NCBI RefSeq assembly: GCF_001676785.2
Contig: NZ_CP015910.2
Location: forward strand, 1,426,001-1,490,000
Direction: 5' to 3'
Source of the DNA: Brachyspira hyodysenteriae ATCC 27164
GTDB taxonomy: Bacteria > Spirochaetota > Brachyspiria > Brachyspirales > Brachyspiraceae
Length of the DNA: 64,000 nucleotides
The translations under genes were made by a program, and so were the position numbers. The notes below the pieces were generated by a model. It did not search any database, was not told the DNA's origin, and saw only the letters and a program-made list of their open reading frames with translations. Shown here in pieces: positions 22,573 to 32,690 of the stretch (its first letter is position 1; every line of letters starts with the position of its first letter).

Positions 22573-25194
22573 ATGAATAATACTAAAGAAAAATTGAAGG
22601 ATCTTATAAAAAAACAATATTTAATAATAGATGGTGCAACAGGTACAGAACTTCAAAAAAAAGAAATAAAGAAAGAATCTTGGATTATAAATGGAAATAA
22701 TATAGAAGGCTGTAACGAAATATTAAATATAACCGCTCCAAATATCATGAAAGAAATACATATAGATTATTTGAATTCTAATGCTAATATAACAAAAACT
22801 AATAGTTTTGGTGCTATACCTTGGGTTTTAAGCGAGTATGATATTGCCGATAAAGCCTATGATCTAGCAAAAAGTGCTGCATTAATAGCTAATGAGGCAA
22901 AAGAAGAATATTTAAAAAATCCAAATTCAAAAGGAGATTTAAATAGAGATATATTTATTGCAGGCAGTTTAGGACCTGGAGTAAAACTTCCAAGTTTAGG
23001 ACAAATTAGTTTCGATGAAATGTATAATGGATATATAGAAGCTGTAAGAGGTTTAATAGACGGAGGAGTTGATATAATACTTCTTGAAACTGCACAAGAT
23101 GTTTTGCAATTAAAAGCTGCAATACTTGCAGTTAATGATACAGCTAAAAAAATGGATAAAGAAATTCCAATAATGGTTTCTGTGACTATAGAAAAAGAAG
23201 GCACTATGCTTTTAGGTACAGATATAGAAACAGCATATACTATACTTTCAAATTTAGATATTTTTTCTATAGGTATGAATTGCGGTACTGGACCTGATAT
23301 GGCAATGCGTCATATAAAAAGACTTTCAGAAATATCCTGTATTCCAATATCAATACATAGTAATGCAGGACTTCCGGAAAACAGAGGCGGAAAAGCATAT
23401 TATAGTATGACGCCGGAAGAGTTTGCTGATATTAACAGTAAGTTTTTTGAGTTAGACGGACTTGCATTTATAGGAGGATGCTGCGGTACTACCCCATTTC
23501 ATATAAATGCATTAGCAAATAAAGTAAAAGGAATAAAGCCTAAAAAGCCGGCATTAGAAAAACAAAGACCTTATATAGCTAGTTTATTTAATGTAGTAAG
23601 CATAAAACAAAATCCTGCACCTTTAATGATTGGTGAAAGAAGTAATGCTACAGGAAGTAAAATATTTAGAGAGCTTATGATTGCAGGAGATATGGATGGT
23701 ATGCTTGATGTTGGTATAAAACAGGTAAAAGCAGGAAGCCATGCAATAGATGTAAATGCTGCTTGGGCTGGACGTGATGAAGTAGAAGATATTACAAAAA
23801 TTATTTCTGCTTATGTTAAACAAATTTCTTTGCCTTTAGTTATTGATGCAATAAAACCTAATGTTATAGAAGCTGCTTTAAAAGTATATGGTGGAAAACC
23901 AATAATAAATTCTGCTAATATGGAGCAAGGTGAAGAAAAATTTGATGCTATATGTTCATTGGCTAAAAGATATGGTGCCTCTATTATGCTTCTTACTATA
24001 GATGAAAAATCAATGGCCTTAACTTGTAAAGATAAATTGAGAATGGCTGAAAGAATGTATGACAGGGCTGTAAATATACATAAAATACTTCCTCATGATA
24101 TAATATTTGATCCTCTTACATTTACACTTGCTAGCGGTGATGAAAATAGTTTTATGGCAGGAGTTGAAACTTTAAATGCTATAAAAGAATTATCAAATAA
24201 ATATCCTGAATGTTCTATAAGTTTGGGAGTATCAAATATATCTTTCGGACTTAAAGAAGAAGCAAGAAAGATAATGAATTCGGTATTTTTGTATGAAGCC
24301 ATTAATCATGGGCTTACTACTGCAATCGTCAATGTGGCTCAAATACTTCCGCTTTCAAAAATAGATGAAAAAGAAATAGAATTAGCAAGAGAATTAATAT
24401 ATAATAAAAACAATACTAAAGAACCTTTAATAAATTATATAAATCATTTCTCTGATAAAAAAGAAAAGAAAGAACTTAATAAAGAAGAAAATGTAAAAAA
24501 GCCTATAAGGGAAGCTATAAGAGATGCTATGCTTGACGGAGAATGGAAAGATATGCAAAACTTACTCAATGAGGTAAAGGAAAATAGCGAAGAGTTTGGC
24601 GGTGAAAAGAAATTTGCACAAGCTATAATTGATGAAATACTTCTTCCTACTATGGCTGATATTGGAGTAAAATTTGGTGAAGGAACTATACAGCTTCCTT
24701 TTGTACTTGGATCTGCTGAAGTAATGAAAAAGAGTGTTGACTTTTTATCTGAATTTTTAGAGAAAAAGAAACAGGAAAAAACTGCCAAAATAATACTTGG
24801 TACTGTTGCAGGAGATGTGCATGATGTTGGTAAAAATCTAGTTGAAATCATTATAAAAAATAATGGATTTGAAACTGTTAATATTGGTACTAAAGTGCCT
24901 ATAGAAAAATTTTTGGAAGCCTATCAGGAACATAATGCAGACTGTATAGGGATGTCAGGACTTTTAGTAAAATCTACAGAAGTGATGAAGGATAATCTAG
25001 CCTATATAAGAGAGAAAGGATTAAAAATACCAATTATACTTGGAGGAGCTGCACTAACAAAAGATTTTGTTGAAAATGACTGCAAAAAAGTTTACGGAGA
25101 TACTGCTAAAATATTTTATTGTAAAGACGGATTCGATGATATTTTAGCAATAAAAGAGATAATAGCTGACAGAGATAAAGAAAATAATAATTAA
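22573..25194 (+). CDS. metH: B12-dependent methionine synthase, short form without activation domain
   Basis: It transfers the methyl group of methyltetrahydrofolate to homocysteine through cobalamin. In order, the 873 residues hold a homocysteine methyltransferase barrel (IDGATGTELQ at the start, GMNCGTGP and the zinc pair in FIGGCCGTTP), a pterin-binding barrel beginning IGERSNATGSKIFRELM at about 353, a cap domain near 650-740 and a B12-binding domain with DVHDVGKN, whose histidine coordinates cobalt. The roughly 330-residue C-terminal reactivation domain of E. coli MetH is missing. The gene 15 bases downstream supplies a similar domain, so the enzyme is split. GGAG lies 8 bases before ATG 22573. 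Confidence 0.93.
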   Translation: MNNTKEKLKDLIKKQYLIIDGATGTELQKKEIKKESWIINGNNIEGCNEILNITAPNIMKEIHIDYLNSNANITKTNSFGAIPWVLSEYDIADKAYDLAKSAALIANEAKEEYLKNPNSKGDLNRDIFIAGSLGPGVKLPSLGQISFDEMYNGYIEAVRGLIDGGVDIILLETAQDVLQLKAAILAVNDTAKKMDKEIPIMVSVTIEKEGTMLLGTDIETAYTILSNLDIFSIGMNCGTGPDMAMRHIKRLSEISCIPISIHSNAGLPENRGGKAYYSMTPEEFADINSKFFELDGLAFIGGCCGTTPFHINALANKVKGIKPKKPALEKQRPYIASLFNVVSIKQNPAPLMIGERSNATGSKIFRELMIAGDMDGMLDVGIKQVKAGSHAIDVNAAWAGRDEVEDITKIISAYVKQISLPLVIDAIKPNVIEAALKVYGGKPIINSANMEQGEEKFDAICSLAKRYGASIMLLTIDEKSMALTCKDKLRMAERMYDRAVNIHKILPHDIIFDPLTFTLASGDENSFMAGVETLNAIKELSNKYPECSISLGVSNISFGLKEEARKIMNSVFLYEAINHGLTTAIVNVAQILPLSKIDEKEIELARELIYNKNNTKEPLINYINHFSDKKEKKELNKEENVKKPIREAIRDAMLDGEWKDMQNLLNEVKENSEEFGGEKKFAQAIIDEILLPTMADIGVKFGEGTIQLPFVLGSAEVMKKSVDFLSEFLEKKKQEKTAKIILGTVAGDVHDVGKNLVEIIIKNNGFETVNIGTKVPIEKFLEAYQEHNADCIGMSGLLVKSTEVMKDNLAYIREKGLKIPIILGGAALTKDFVENDCKKVYGDTAKIFYCKDGFDDILAIKEIIADRDKENNN

Positions 25195-25209
25195 AGGACA
25201 CTAAAAGCA

Positions 25210-26022
25210 ATGCCTGAAATAAATCATAAAACTCATGAACATTATATAAATAAACCTCCATTTTATGGAAGAAAAGTTTTTGAATTTAATAAAGAAATAG
25301 AAAAAGAAGCTTTTGATATGATTAATAAAGTTAGACTTTTCAGAGCTGGTTTTGGTTATTCTGCTAAGAACCAGGATATGGAAAAGTATAATGAGATGAT
25401 TAAAACAAAAGTAGAACCTAAATACGAAGAGATGAAAAACAATATCATAGATAATAATTTAATAGAACCTGTTATGATTTACGGATTTTATAAAACTATT
25501 ACAGAAAATGATAAATTATATATATATGATGTTGATTTTTATACTAATGAATTAAAAAATGAAAAGATAGAAATTCCTTTAGAGCGTATGGAAAATGAGC
25601 CTTACAATTCAATAGTAGATTTTTTTGATAAAGAAGAAGATACTATAGGTTTTACTCTTGTAAGTCTTGGAGCTAAATTTCATCAATTTTTGAAAGGCTT
25701 ATATGATAATGATGAATATAAAGAATATTATTTTTATAATGCAATAGGAACAAATATTATAGAAAATTATGTTGATATACTTCAAGAACACATGGATAAT
25801 TTGCTTAATTTAAAAAACAACAGCAAAAGAAAACATGTAGGATGCAGATATTCTTTCGGATATAAAGCACTTACAAATATGTACGGCAATAGGATAATAT
25901 TCAATCAATTAAAACCTGAAGAATTCAATGTTACTCTTACAGAAAGCTACATGATGGATCCGGAGCTTAGTACTTGTGCAATAGTATCATTTTGTGAGGA
26001 TTCTTATTATTTTGCCAATTAA
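25210..26022 (+). CDS. Stand-alone methionine synthase reactivation domain
   Basis: This 270-residue protein looks like the AdoMet-binding reactivation domain of MetH, which remethylates oxidised cobalamin. Telling segments are INKPPFYGRKVF near the N-terminus, GCRYSFGYKAL (compare the conserved RPAPGYP stretch) and FNVTLTESYMMDPELSTCAIVSFCEDSYYFAN at the C-terminus (compare LTESFAMxPxxSVSG and the final YFxV of MetH). It directly follows the short-form metH, which lacks this domain, with a 15-base gap, so the pair should work as one enzyme. The match is by motif and context rather than full alignment, and the AdoMet-binding arginine region is divergent. It converges with a MetF-like gene one base away. 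Confidence 0.75.
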   Translation: MPEINHKTHEHYINKPPFYGRKVFEFNKEIEKEAFDMINKVRLFRAGFGYSAKNQDMEKYNEMIKTKVEPKYEEMKNNIIDNNLIEPVMIYGFYKTITENDKLYIYDVDFYTNELKNEKIEIPLERMENEPYNSIVDFFDKEEDTIGFTLVSLGAKFHQFLKGLYDNDEYKEYYFYNAIGTNIIENYVDILQEHMDNLLNLKNNSKRKHVGCRYSFGYKALTNMYGNRIIFNQLKPEEFNVTLTESYMMDPELSTCAIVSFCEDSYYFAN

Positions 26023-26023
26023 T

Positions 26024-26953
26024 CTATTTGATATTTTTTAATAAATTAACAACAAAATCATAATTATTCATACTCATTATATGCATTTTTTTATGTTTCT
26101 TAAGCATGTTATGAAACAAATCGGATGATAATTTTACAGCAACTCTTTTTTCTTCTTCAGGAGATTTATTACTTGCTTTTTTTAATTTATTAAGCCAATC
26201 TTCCGGTATATAAGCACCTGGAAGTTTATAGTATATAAAGTATGCTGTTTTATAGGTTAATACAGGGAAGAAACCAGGTACCAATATAGGTTTATTTTTT
26301 AGAGGAAGCTCATCTATCCATTCCAATAGAAGTTCTAATCTCTCAGCTTCATATATAGGCTGAGTGAAGATAGCCTTTACTCCTGAATTTGCTTTTTTAG
26401 CAAGTCTAACTTTCAAACTGTCATTATTTTTTGCATAGCTGTTTATTACGCAAAAAGAATATATAGGTTTTAATGGTTCTTTAAAAGCAAACTCTCCTAA
26501 ACTTTTTCCTTTATTTAAATCTTTTATTATAGCTATAAGTAATTCAGAATTTCCCTCAAATACTGATTTAGCCTGTTTTTGATTTCCTCCATTAATAGGA
26601 TCTCCTGTAACAGCAAGAACCATTCTTATATCAAAATAATTTGCCCCTATTAAATCATTTTGCAAAGCTATAGAATTTTTATCTCTCATAGTTTGAGTTG
26701 CTATGAAAGGTTTATTATTATTAAGTCTTTGCTGCAATTGCAATGCGGCCAGTATAGATGATATTTTTAAGTTAGCAAATGGGGAATCAGTTACAACAAA
26801 AGCATCTATATAATCTGAAATTTTAGCATCATCAATTTTATCTTTTATATAACCCAAATCAAATTTAGCCTGCGGAGATATTTCTAATGTAAATGTATAT
26901 TCATCTTTATTTTCTAGTTTATCTATGAAATTTTCTACACTATTATCACTCAT
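26024..26953 (-). CDS. Methylenetetrahydrofolate reductase-like protein (MetF family)
   Basis: This 309-residue protein has the MetF-type barrel layout: FTLEISPQAKFDLGYIKDKI near the start, AFVVTDSPFANLKIS, PFIATQTMRDKNSIALQNDL (compare the HxTCRDxN region), MVLAVTGDPINGG and a C-terminal half with KAIFTQPIYEAERLELLLEWI and LVPGFFPVLTYKTA. MetF reduces methylenetetrahydrofolate to methyltetrahydrofolate, the methyl donor for MetH, and the split metH pair is its convergent neighbour, which fits. It keeps the general motifs but varies at several, so a MetF-like paralogue is possible. It starts from its own promoter region opposite the MATE gene. Confidence 0.8.
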   Translation of the reverse strand: MSDNSVENFIDKLENKDEYTFTLEISPQAKFDLGYIKDKIDDAKISDYIDAFVVTDSPFANLKISSILAALQLQQRLNNNKPFIATQTMRDKNSIALQNDLIGANYFDIRMVLAVTGDPINGGNQKQAKSVFEGNSELLIAIIKDLNKGKSLGEFAFKEPLKPIYSFCVINSYAKNNDSLKVRLAKKANSGVKAIFTQPIYEAERLELLLEWIDELPLKNKPILVPGFFPVLTYKTAYFIYYKLPGAYIPEDWLNKLKKASNKSPEEEKRVAVKLSSDLFHNMLKKHKKMHIMSMNNYDFVVNLLKNIK

Positions 26954-27078
26954 ACTGCAATCCTCTATATTATGTTAATATCGTACTAAAAAAATAAAAA
27001 AAGTCAAATAAAAAAATCATATTGAAGTTATATAAAAAAGTTATATACTATGCATAATTAGATTTTTTAGGATATAAT

Positions 27079-28485
27079 ATGAACGTAAGTGATGATGCAA
27101 CTTTAAAAGAAACTGAAAGACAAAATAGAAAGTTTAAAGAATTAACAGAATCAAGAGTTGAATTTTTAGTTATAAAGTTGGGCATACCTACAATTATTAG
27201 TATGCTTACAACATCTTTTTATAATATGGCAGATACATTTTTTGTAAGCAAGATAAATACTCAATCAACCGCTGCTGTTGGAATAGTATTTTCTATGATG
27301 GCAATAATACAGGCTGTAGGATTTTTTTTCGGACATGGATCAGGTAATTATATATCTATAAAATTAGGGGCAAAGGAAACAGAAGAAGCTTCAAAAATGG
27401 CTGCTACTGGTTTTTTATCAGCTATGATAGCAGGTTTTATTATATTAATATTTGGAATAATTTTTATTAAGCCATTAGCCTATATATTAGGATCAACAGA
27501 AACTATACTTCCATATTCAATAAGTTATATGAAATATATTTTAATAGGTGCTCCATATATGACTGCTTCATTAGTTTTGAATAATCAATTAAGACTTCAG
27601 GGTAATGCCTTATTTGCTATGATAGGTTTAATAACAGGAGCTATTTTGAATATAATACTTGATCCTATATTAATATTCCATTTTTCTATGGGTGTAAAAG
27701 GTGCTGCCATAGCAACTATAATAAGTCAATTTTGCGGTTTTTGTGTACTTTTGGTTGGTACTAATGTTTGGGGATCTTTGCCTATAAAATTAAGAGATTT
27801 TTCACCTAGTTTACAAAAATACAAAGCTATCATAGTAGGAGGACTTCCTAGTCTTTGCAGACAGAGTATATCTAGTTTTGCAACAGCATTCTTGAATATA
27901 GCTGCTGGTCAATTTGGTGATGCTGCTATAGCTGGTATGTCTATAGTAAACAGAGTTTCTATATTTGCTAATTCTGCAATCATAGGTTTTGGTCAGGGTT
28001 TTCAGCCCGTATGCGGATTTAATTATGGAGCAAAAAAATATGATAGAGTTATAAATGCATTTTTTTTCTGCATCAAAATATCTACATTAGTGCTTTTCAT
28101 TTTTGCTGTTATAATATTTGTAAATTCATCTCAAATAGTTCATTTATTTAATGATAAAGATATTTCTTTATTTAATGTAGCAAAAGATGCTTTACATTAT
28201 CAGGCATTAAGCTTACCTTTATGGGGAGTTATAACATTATCAAGTATGATGCTTCAAACTACTAGAAAAACTATAAGGGCTTCTCTTTTAGCTTTGGCAA
28301 AACAAGGAATATTCTTTATACCAATAATATATATATTTCCTAGAATATTTGGAATAACAGGTATAGAAATTGCTCAGCCTTTTTCTGATTTTCTTACTTT
28401 TTTATTAGCAATACCTCTTGCTTATAGTATAATAAAAGAAATGAAATCAGAATTATTAAAATTAAAAGATACAAACACAAATTAA
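27079..28485 (+). CDS. MATE-family efflux transporter
   Basis: This 468-residue inner-membrane protein has about 12 membrane segments. LGIPTIISMLTTSFYNMADTFFVSKIN and the duplicated second-half counterpart GGLPSLCRQSISSFATAFLNIAAGQFGDAAIAGMSIVNR, together with GFGQGFQPVCGFNYGAKKYDR, are typical of MATE transporters. These export drugs or metabolites by sodium or proton exchange. The substrate is not evident. It begins 125 bases from the divergent metF-like gene and has AGGA 6 bases before ATG 27079. It is followed by a small unknown gene 49 bases downstream on the same strand. Confidence 0.93.
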   Translation: MNVSDDATLKETERQNRKFKELTESRVEFLVIKLGIPTIISMLTTSFYNMADTFFVSKINTQSTAAVGIVFSMMAIIQAVGFFFGHGSGNYISIKLGAKETEEASKMAATGFLSAMIAGFIILIFGIIFIKPLAYILGSTETILPYSISYMKYILIGAPYMTASLVLNNQLRLQGNALFAMIGLITGAILNIILDPILIFHFSMGVKGAAIATIISQFCGFCVLLVGTNVWGSLPIKLRDFSPSLQKYKAIIVGGLPSLCRQSISSFATAFLNIAAGQFGDAAIAGMSIVNRVSIFANSAIIGFGQGFQPVCGFNYGAKKYDRVINAFFFCIKISTLVLFIFAVIIFVNSSQIVHLFNDKDISLFNVAKDALHYQALSLPLWGVITLSSMMLQTTRKTIRASLLALAKQGIFFIPIIYIFPRIFGITGIEIAQPFSDFLTFLLAIPLAYSIIKEMKSELLKLKDTNTN

Positions 28486-28534
28486 CATAAAATTAATGCT
28501 TGCAGTTTTCTATTATCAGTATATAATGTAGACT

Positions 28535-29077
28535 ATGGAAATAAAAGATTCTACAAGAAGTGCTTTAGTTAGAAAAGGTAATGAACTTTTTAATCAAAAA
28601 GATATAGAAGGCGCTTACCGATGCTATCTTACAGCTTCCTATTATGGAGGCATAGAAAAAGTTGCTGATTATTATAACTTTGAAAAGAAAAATATAATAA
28701 AAGCTATGCAGCTTTATAAATTCATTATGAAAGAAGATTCTAATCTTGGCGGAAATGTAAGAGCTAAGCAAAAGCTAGATAAATTGGCAGAATCTGTTGC
28801 TAAGGTTCTTAGAAAATGGCTGAAAGAAGATGAAACTTTCAATAAAGATAATAATAATGATAAATTAGAATTAGACAGTAAAAATGTATTTCTTCCTAAC
28901 AATTACAAAAAAAATAGTTTAGAAGATATTCTAAAAGCAAAAGAAAAAATAGATTCTAAAAATAATGATTTACAAGTTAATGATAAAACTGTAAATTCCG
29001 ATTTCTATTCTAAAAACATCAACATAAAAAAACCTGTATTTGAACAAATATATACAAATAAACAAAATAAAAAATAA
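28535..29077 (+). CDS. Small hypothetical protein with TPR-like helices and charged tail
   Basis: This is a 180-residue cytoplasmic protein with no signal peptide. Residues 1-90 form TPR-like paired helices (LVRKGNELFNQKDIEGAYRCYLTASYYGG, then AMQLYKFIMKED), and the rest is a low-complexity Asp/Asn/Lys tail that is probably unstructured. I do not recognise a family. It lies between a MATE transporter and a GlmU-like gene, 22 bases ahead of the latter, so it is probably cotranscribed with it. The TPR-like part suggests a binding role, which is inference. Confidence 0.7.
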   Translation: MEIKDSTRSALVRKGNELFNQKDIEGAYRCYLTASYYGGIEKVADYYNFEKKNIIKAMQLYKFIMKEDSNLGGNVRAKQKLDKLAESVAKVLRKWLKEDETFNKDNNNDKLELDSKNVFLPNNYKKNSLEDILKAKEKIDSKNNDLQVNDKTVNSDFYSKNINIKKPVFEQIYTNKQNKK

Positions 29078-29099
29078 ACATTATAATTAGGAGTTACCT

Positions 29100-30635
29100 A
29101 TGGAAAAAAATGTAGTTGAAATTGAGAATGCTCTTGCTTCGTTGTCATCTAAGTTTTCAAAAAATGATACATTAGTGATAATATTAGCTGCTGGTCATGG
29201 TAAAAGAATAAGAAGTTCTACTTCTAAAATGCTTCATACCATATGGGGAGTTCCTAGTATTGAAAGAGTTAGACTTGCTGTAAAAAATGGTATGCCTAAA
29301 AGCAATATTACTATAGTTGTTGGAATAAAGGCTCTTGATGTTGCTAATGCAGTTGGAAAGCAGGCTAACACTAATTTTGCTTATCAGGAAGAACAAAGAG
29401 GTACAGGTCATGCTGTAAAAGTTGGTCTTGATAAGAGTGATTTAAAGAATATAAAATATTGTTATGTAATATATGCTGATATGGGACTTATTGACTCTGA
29501 AACTATGAAAGAATTTCATGAAGAATTTTTGAAATCTAAAACTGATATGATAGTTATGACTGCTATGTATGATGGTCCTAAAGGAAGCAACTATTATGGA
29601 AGAATACTAAGAAGCAGAGGTCTTACTTACGATGGTAAAAAAAGTAAGTACAGACAAGGCTCTCAAGGTAATGTTATAGGTGTTATTGAATATAAAGATA
29701 TACTTGCAATGAAAGATGAAGATAAGCTTTTCAAAGTTTATAAAGATGAAAAATTCTCTTATGAAAAAGATGAGTTATTAGATAATTTTAATGAGTATGT
29801 TGCTGGTATATATGGTTTTAAAATGAAGCCTTTAGAGGAACTCATACAAAAATTAGAATCTAATAATGCACAAAATGAATTATATCTTACAGATTTAATA
29901 GAAATTTTTATTAATAATAATTTATCAATATCTACTTATATGCCTAAAGACAGCAGAGTAGTTTTAGGATTTAATGATAAAACAGTTCTTAAAGAGATGG
30001 AATCAATAGCCAGATCTAATGTTTATAATAAACTAAAAAATATAATCACTATATATGATGGAGAAGACTTCTTTATAGATGATAGTGTTGTAGATCAGAT
30101 ATTGGAAATAGATAAAGATGAAAAACCTCTCGATATATATATAGGAAAAGGTGCTTATATAGGTAAAGGGGTTAAAGTTAATTATGGAGTTACAATATCA
30201 CATGGGGCAAAAATAGAAGGTAATGTATATCTTGGAGAACATGCCTATATAGGAGATAATGTATTACTTTCTTGTTTAGAGAATCAGAAACTTATATTAG
30301 ATGATAATGTTAAGATATACTCTGGAAATCAGATTAAGGGTAATGTATATATAGGAAAAAATACTACTTTAGAAAGAGGTGTTAATGTTACAGGAAGCGA
30401 TAATCACCCTGTTAATATTGGTACTAATGTTCTTATTAAAGGAGTAAGCTATTTATACGGCTCTATTGTTGATGATAATGCTTATATAGAACATTGTATA
30501 TTTTATTATTCACATATAAAAGCTTTACTTGATGATAAAGGTAATGTAATAAAATGCAGATTTATAAGACCTAAAGAAGAAGGACTTGAAGCTGTAAGCA
30601 AAATAGAAGATGCTAAGAAATCTAAAAAGAAATAG
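29100..30635 (+). CDS. GlmU-like sugar nucleotidyltransferase with beta-helix domain
   Basis: The N-terminal domain of this 511-residue protein matches sugar-1-phosphate nucleotidyltransferases: VIILAAGHGKRIRSSTSKMLHTI (nucleotide-binding loop), AYQEEQRGTGHAVKVGL and VIYADMGLID. From about residue 345 hexapeptide repeats (IYIGKGAYIGKGVKVNYGV, IEGNVYLGEHAYIGDNV) form a left-handed beta helix as in GlmU. The acetyl-transfer residues of GlmU are not clearly kept, and the tail is charged and Lys-rich, so uridylyl transfer to N-acetylglucosamine phosphate or another sugar phosphate is more certain than acetylation. AGGAG lies 7 bases before ATG 29100. The next gene overlaps its last 26 bases. Confidence 0.85.
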   Translation: MEKNVVEIENALASLSSKFSKNDTLVIILAAGHGKRIRSSTSKMLHTIWGVPSIERVRLAVKNGMPKSNITIVVGIKALDVANAVGKQANTNFAYQEEQRGTGHAVKVGLDKSDLKNIKYCYVIYADMGLIDSETMKEFHEEFLKSKTDMIVMTAMYDGPKGSNYYGRILRSRGLTYDGKKSKYRQGSQGNVIGVIEYKDILAMKDEDKLFKVYKDEKFSYEKDELLDNFNEYVAGIYGFKMKPLEELIQKLESNNAQNELYLTDLIEIFINNNLSISTYMPKDSRVVLGFNDKTVLKEMESIARSNVYNKLKNIITIYDGEDFFIDDSVVDQILEIDKDEKPLDIYIGKGAYIGKGVKVNYGVTISHGAKIEGNVYLGEHAYIGDNVLLSCLENQKLILDDNVKIYSGNQIKGNVYIGKNTTLERGVNVTGSDNHPVNIGTNVLIKGVSYLYGSIVDDNAYIEHCIFYYSHIKALLDDKGNVIKCRFIRPKEEGLEAVSKIEDAKKSKKK

Positions 30636-31740
30636 TGTATTAATATTTGTTATAATAATACTGTTATTTGCAAGTTTAAATGCACAATATCAAAAAGAAA
30701 TAAAAAAAGATGCTCCTCCCCTTACAGAGCATTATGTTAGAATGAGCGGATTTGAATCGCTTTATACTTGGTCTATAGCTTCTTTAAGGGAGGAACCATA
30801 TATTAGTGAGTTATTTATAGATGGATACAATAATGTGCATTTTGCTTACTATGATAATATTCTCAATACTGCTGTATATGTTACAGGAAAAGAAGGAAAT
30901 TTCAGCAGAACTATATTAGATAATAATAGAGATCTTGGTAATTTGATAAGTATAGCATTGAACAATAGTCATGTACATGTTTCATATAATAAAGCAAACA
31001 AATTATTATATGTTAATAATAATTCCGGAACTTTCAATAATTATACTATGGATATAAGGCAAAATAGAAAAATTGTTGATTTAAAATTAGTTATGTCAGC
31101 ATTCAATTATCCTACCCTATTTTTTGTAGATAATAGAGGCATATTATCTGTATCAAGATTTTATAGAGATAATTTCTTTTCAGACTTCATTTATACAAAT
31201 AGAATAGTAGACAGTGTTTATCCTGTTGCAGAAAAAGATGGTTATGCACTTTATATGCATGAATATCAAACAGGAAATATATTATATGGCTCTAGAAAAA
31301 CTAATACAGCATTTAAATTCTTTGATGACAGAGCAATAGTAACTAATTCTAGTATTTATTCAGTTGCATATGAGGAACATAACAGATTTAATATAGTTTA
31401 TATAACCAAAGATAATCCTCAAACTATTAATTATACTAGATTTTATGATGGAGTATTTACTAATGGTACAATAGTTACTGAAGATGAAAATATAATTTCA
31501 TTGGATTCAGCATTGGATTATGCAGCGCAGATAATGGTTTTATATACTAAAGAAAATGGAAATAAATATCTATTTATGGACAATAGAGTCATAGATTTAT
31601 CTGTTTTGGGAACAAGTATAGGAAATGTAAGACTAAAATCTGCCCAATATCCATATTTTTATATACTATATTATAATGATATATTTGATGAACTTAGAAT
31701 TACTAAGATCAATATAAGTGATATTGAAAAATTAAAATAA
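30610..31740 (+). CDS. Exported protein of unknown function, beta-propeller-like
   Basis: This 376-residue protein has a signal peptide (basic start, LIFVIIILLFASLNA, cleavage near residue 25) and no lipobox. The mature part is Asn- and Tyr-rich with repeated short beta-strand-like phrases such as NVHFAYYDNILNTAVYV, HVHVSYNKANKLLYVNN and FNIVYITKDNPQTINYT, spaced roughly 45-50 residues apart, as in a beta-propeller. I do not recognise a family. The start at 30610 overlaps the GlmU-like gene by 26 bases; no in-frame ATG, GTG or TTG further on would keep the signal peptide, so the overlap seems real. It is probably periplasmic or surface. Confidence 0.75.
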   Translation: MLRNLKRNSVLIFVIIILLFASLNAQYQKEIKKDAPPLTEHYVRMSGFESLYTWSIASLREEPYISELFIDGYNNVHFAYYDNILNTAVYVTGKEGNFSRTILDNNRDLGNLISIALNNSHVHVSYNKANKLLYVNNNSGTFNNYTMDIRQNRKIVDLKLVMSAFNYPTLFFVDNRGILSVSRFYRDNFFSDFIYTNRIVDSVYPVAEKDGYALYMHEYQTGNILYGSRKTNTAFKFFDDRAIVTNSSIYSVAYEEHNRFNIVYITKDNPQTINYTRFYDGVFTNGTIVTEDENIISLDSALDYAAQIMVLYTKENGNKYLFMDNRVIDLSVLGTSIGNVRLKSAQYPYFYILYYNDIFDELRITKINISDIEKLK

Positions 31741-31808
31741 ACCGATAATTGATTTAACATTTTTATATTATAAATGTTATAAAAATAAGTATATAATAGG
31801 ATTTTTTT

Positions 31809-32690
31809 ATGAGTGATGAGCAACCAAAAGTATCGTTTATAGAGAAAAACCCAAGAACTTGTCCTGTATGTAGGAATGAATTTTATCATGAAATGCTTCT
31901 TACAGGCGGTGGAAGGTTAATTGCTGGAAAATTAAGAAATGATTTAAGAAGAACTTATGAAAAAAGTAAAAAATATGGTACAGTTTACCCTTTAATATAT
32001 GTAGTAGTAGTTTGTCCTCATTGTTTATACGCGGCTTTTCAAGAGGATTTTAATTTAATAGATCATAAAAAAGTAGAAGAAGCAGCAGATACAACAAGAC
32101 AAAGAGCTTCATATATGAAAGAATTTTTTGGAAATGATGTAGACTTTACAAAACATAGAACACTTTTGGAAGGTGCGGCTAGCTATTTTTTAGCTTTAGA
32201 TGGATATCGTTATCATGGAAAAGATACTGCTCCTACTTTGAAAAAGGCGTTATGTTCATTGAGATTAAGCTGGACTTTAGAAGATTTAGCAAATGTTTAT
32301 CCTAATGAAAATTACGATAGACTTATTCCTTTCTTCCAATATAAAGCTAGTGAACTATACTCTGCTTCTATAGAATGTATGCAAAATGGAAAAGAGAATT
32401 TTGAAAAATTAAAATCATTTGGTCCGGATATAGATAATAATTTTGGATATGAAGGTATGCTTTATATGGCAGCATTGCTTGGAATGGATGCTTCTAAATT
32501 TATACCAGATCCTAAAGTTAAAGCTGAAACTCTTGTACAAGCTAAAAGAAAAATAAGTAAAATATTTGGATCTGGAAAGAGCAGTAAATCAAAACCTTCT
32601 GCTTTACTTGAAAAAATAAAAGAACTTCATGTTGCTATTACTGAAGAATTAAATCATCTTAATGAAGAATATGGTATAGATGTAAGTTAA
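31809..32690 (+). CDS. DUF2225-family protein with zinc-ribbon cysteines
   Basis: This 293-residue cytoplasmic protein carries the DUF2225 pattern: RTCPVCRNEFYHEMLLTGGGRL near residue 17 and VVVCPHCLYAAFQEDF near 77, two CxxC pairs that likely bind zinc, then a helical region resembling TPRs (DGYRYHGKDTAPTLKKALCSLRLSW). The family is common in spirochaetes and firmicutes and its function is not established. Its stop shares a base with the ATG of the LptF/G-type permease gene (TAATG), so the two are translationally coupled and perhaps functionally linked. Confidence 0.85.
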   Translation: MSDEQPKVSFIEKNPRTCPVCRNEFYHEMLLTGGGRLIAGKLRNDLRRTYEKSKKYGTVYPLIYVVVVCPHCLYAAFQEDFNLIDHKKVEEAADTTRQRASYMKEFFGNDVDFTKHRTLLEGAASYFLALDGYRYHGKDTAPTLKKALCSLRLSWTLEDLANVYPNENYDRLIPFFQYKASELYSASIECMQNGKENFEKLKSFGPDIDNNFGYEGMLYMAALLGMDASKFIPDPKVKAETLVQAKRKISKIFGSGKSSKSKPSALLEKIKELHVAITEELNHLNEEYGIDVS

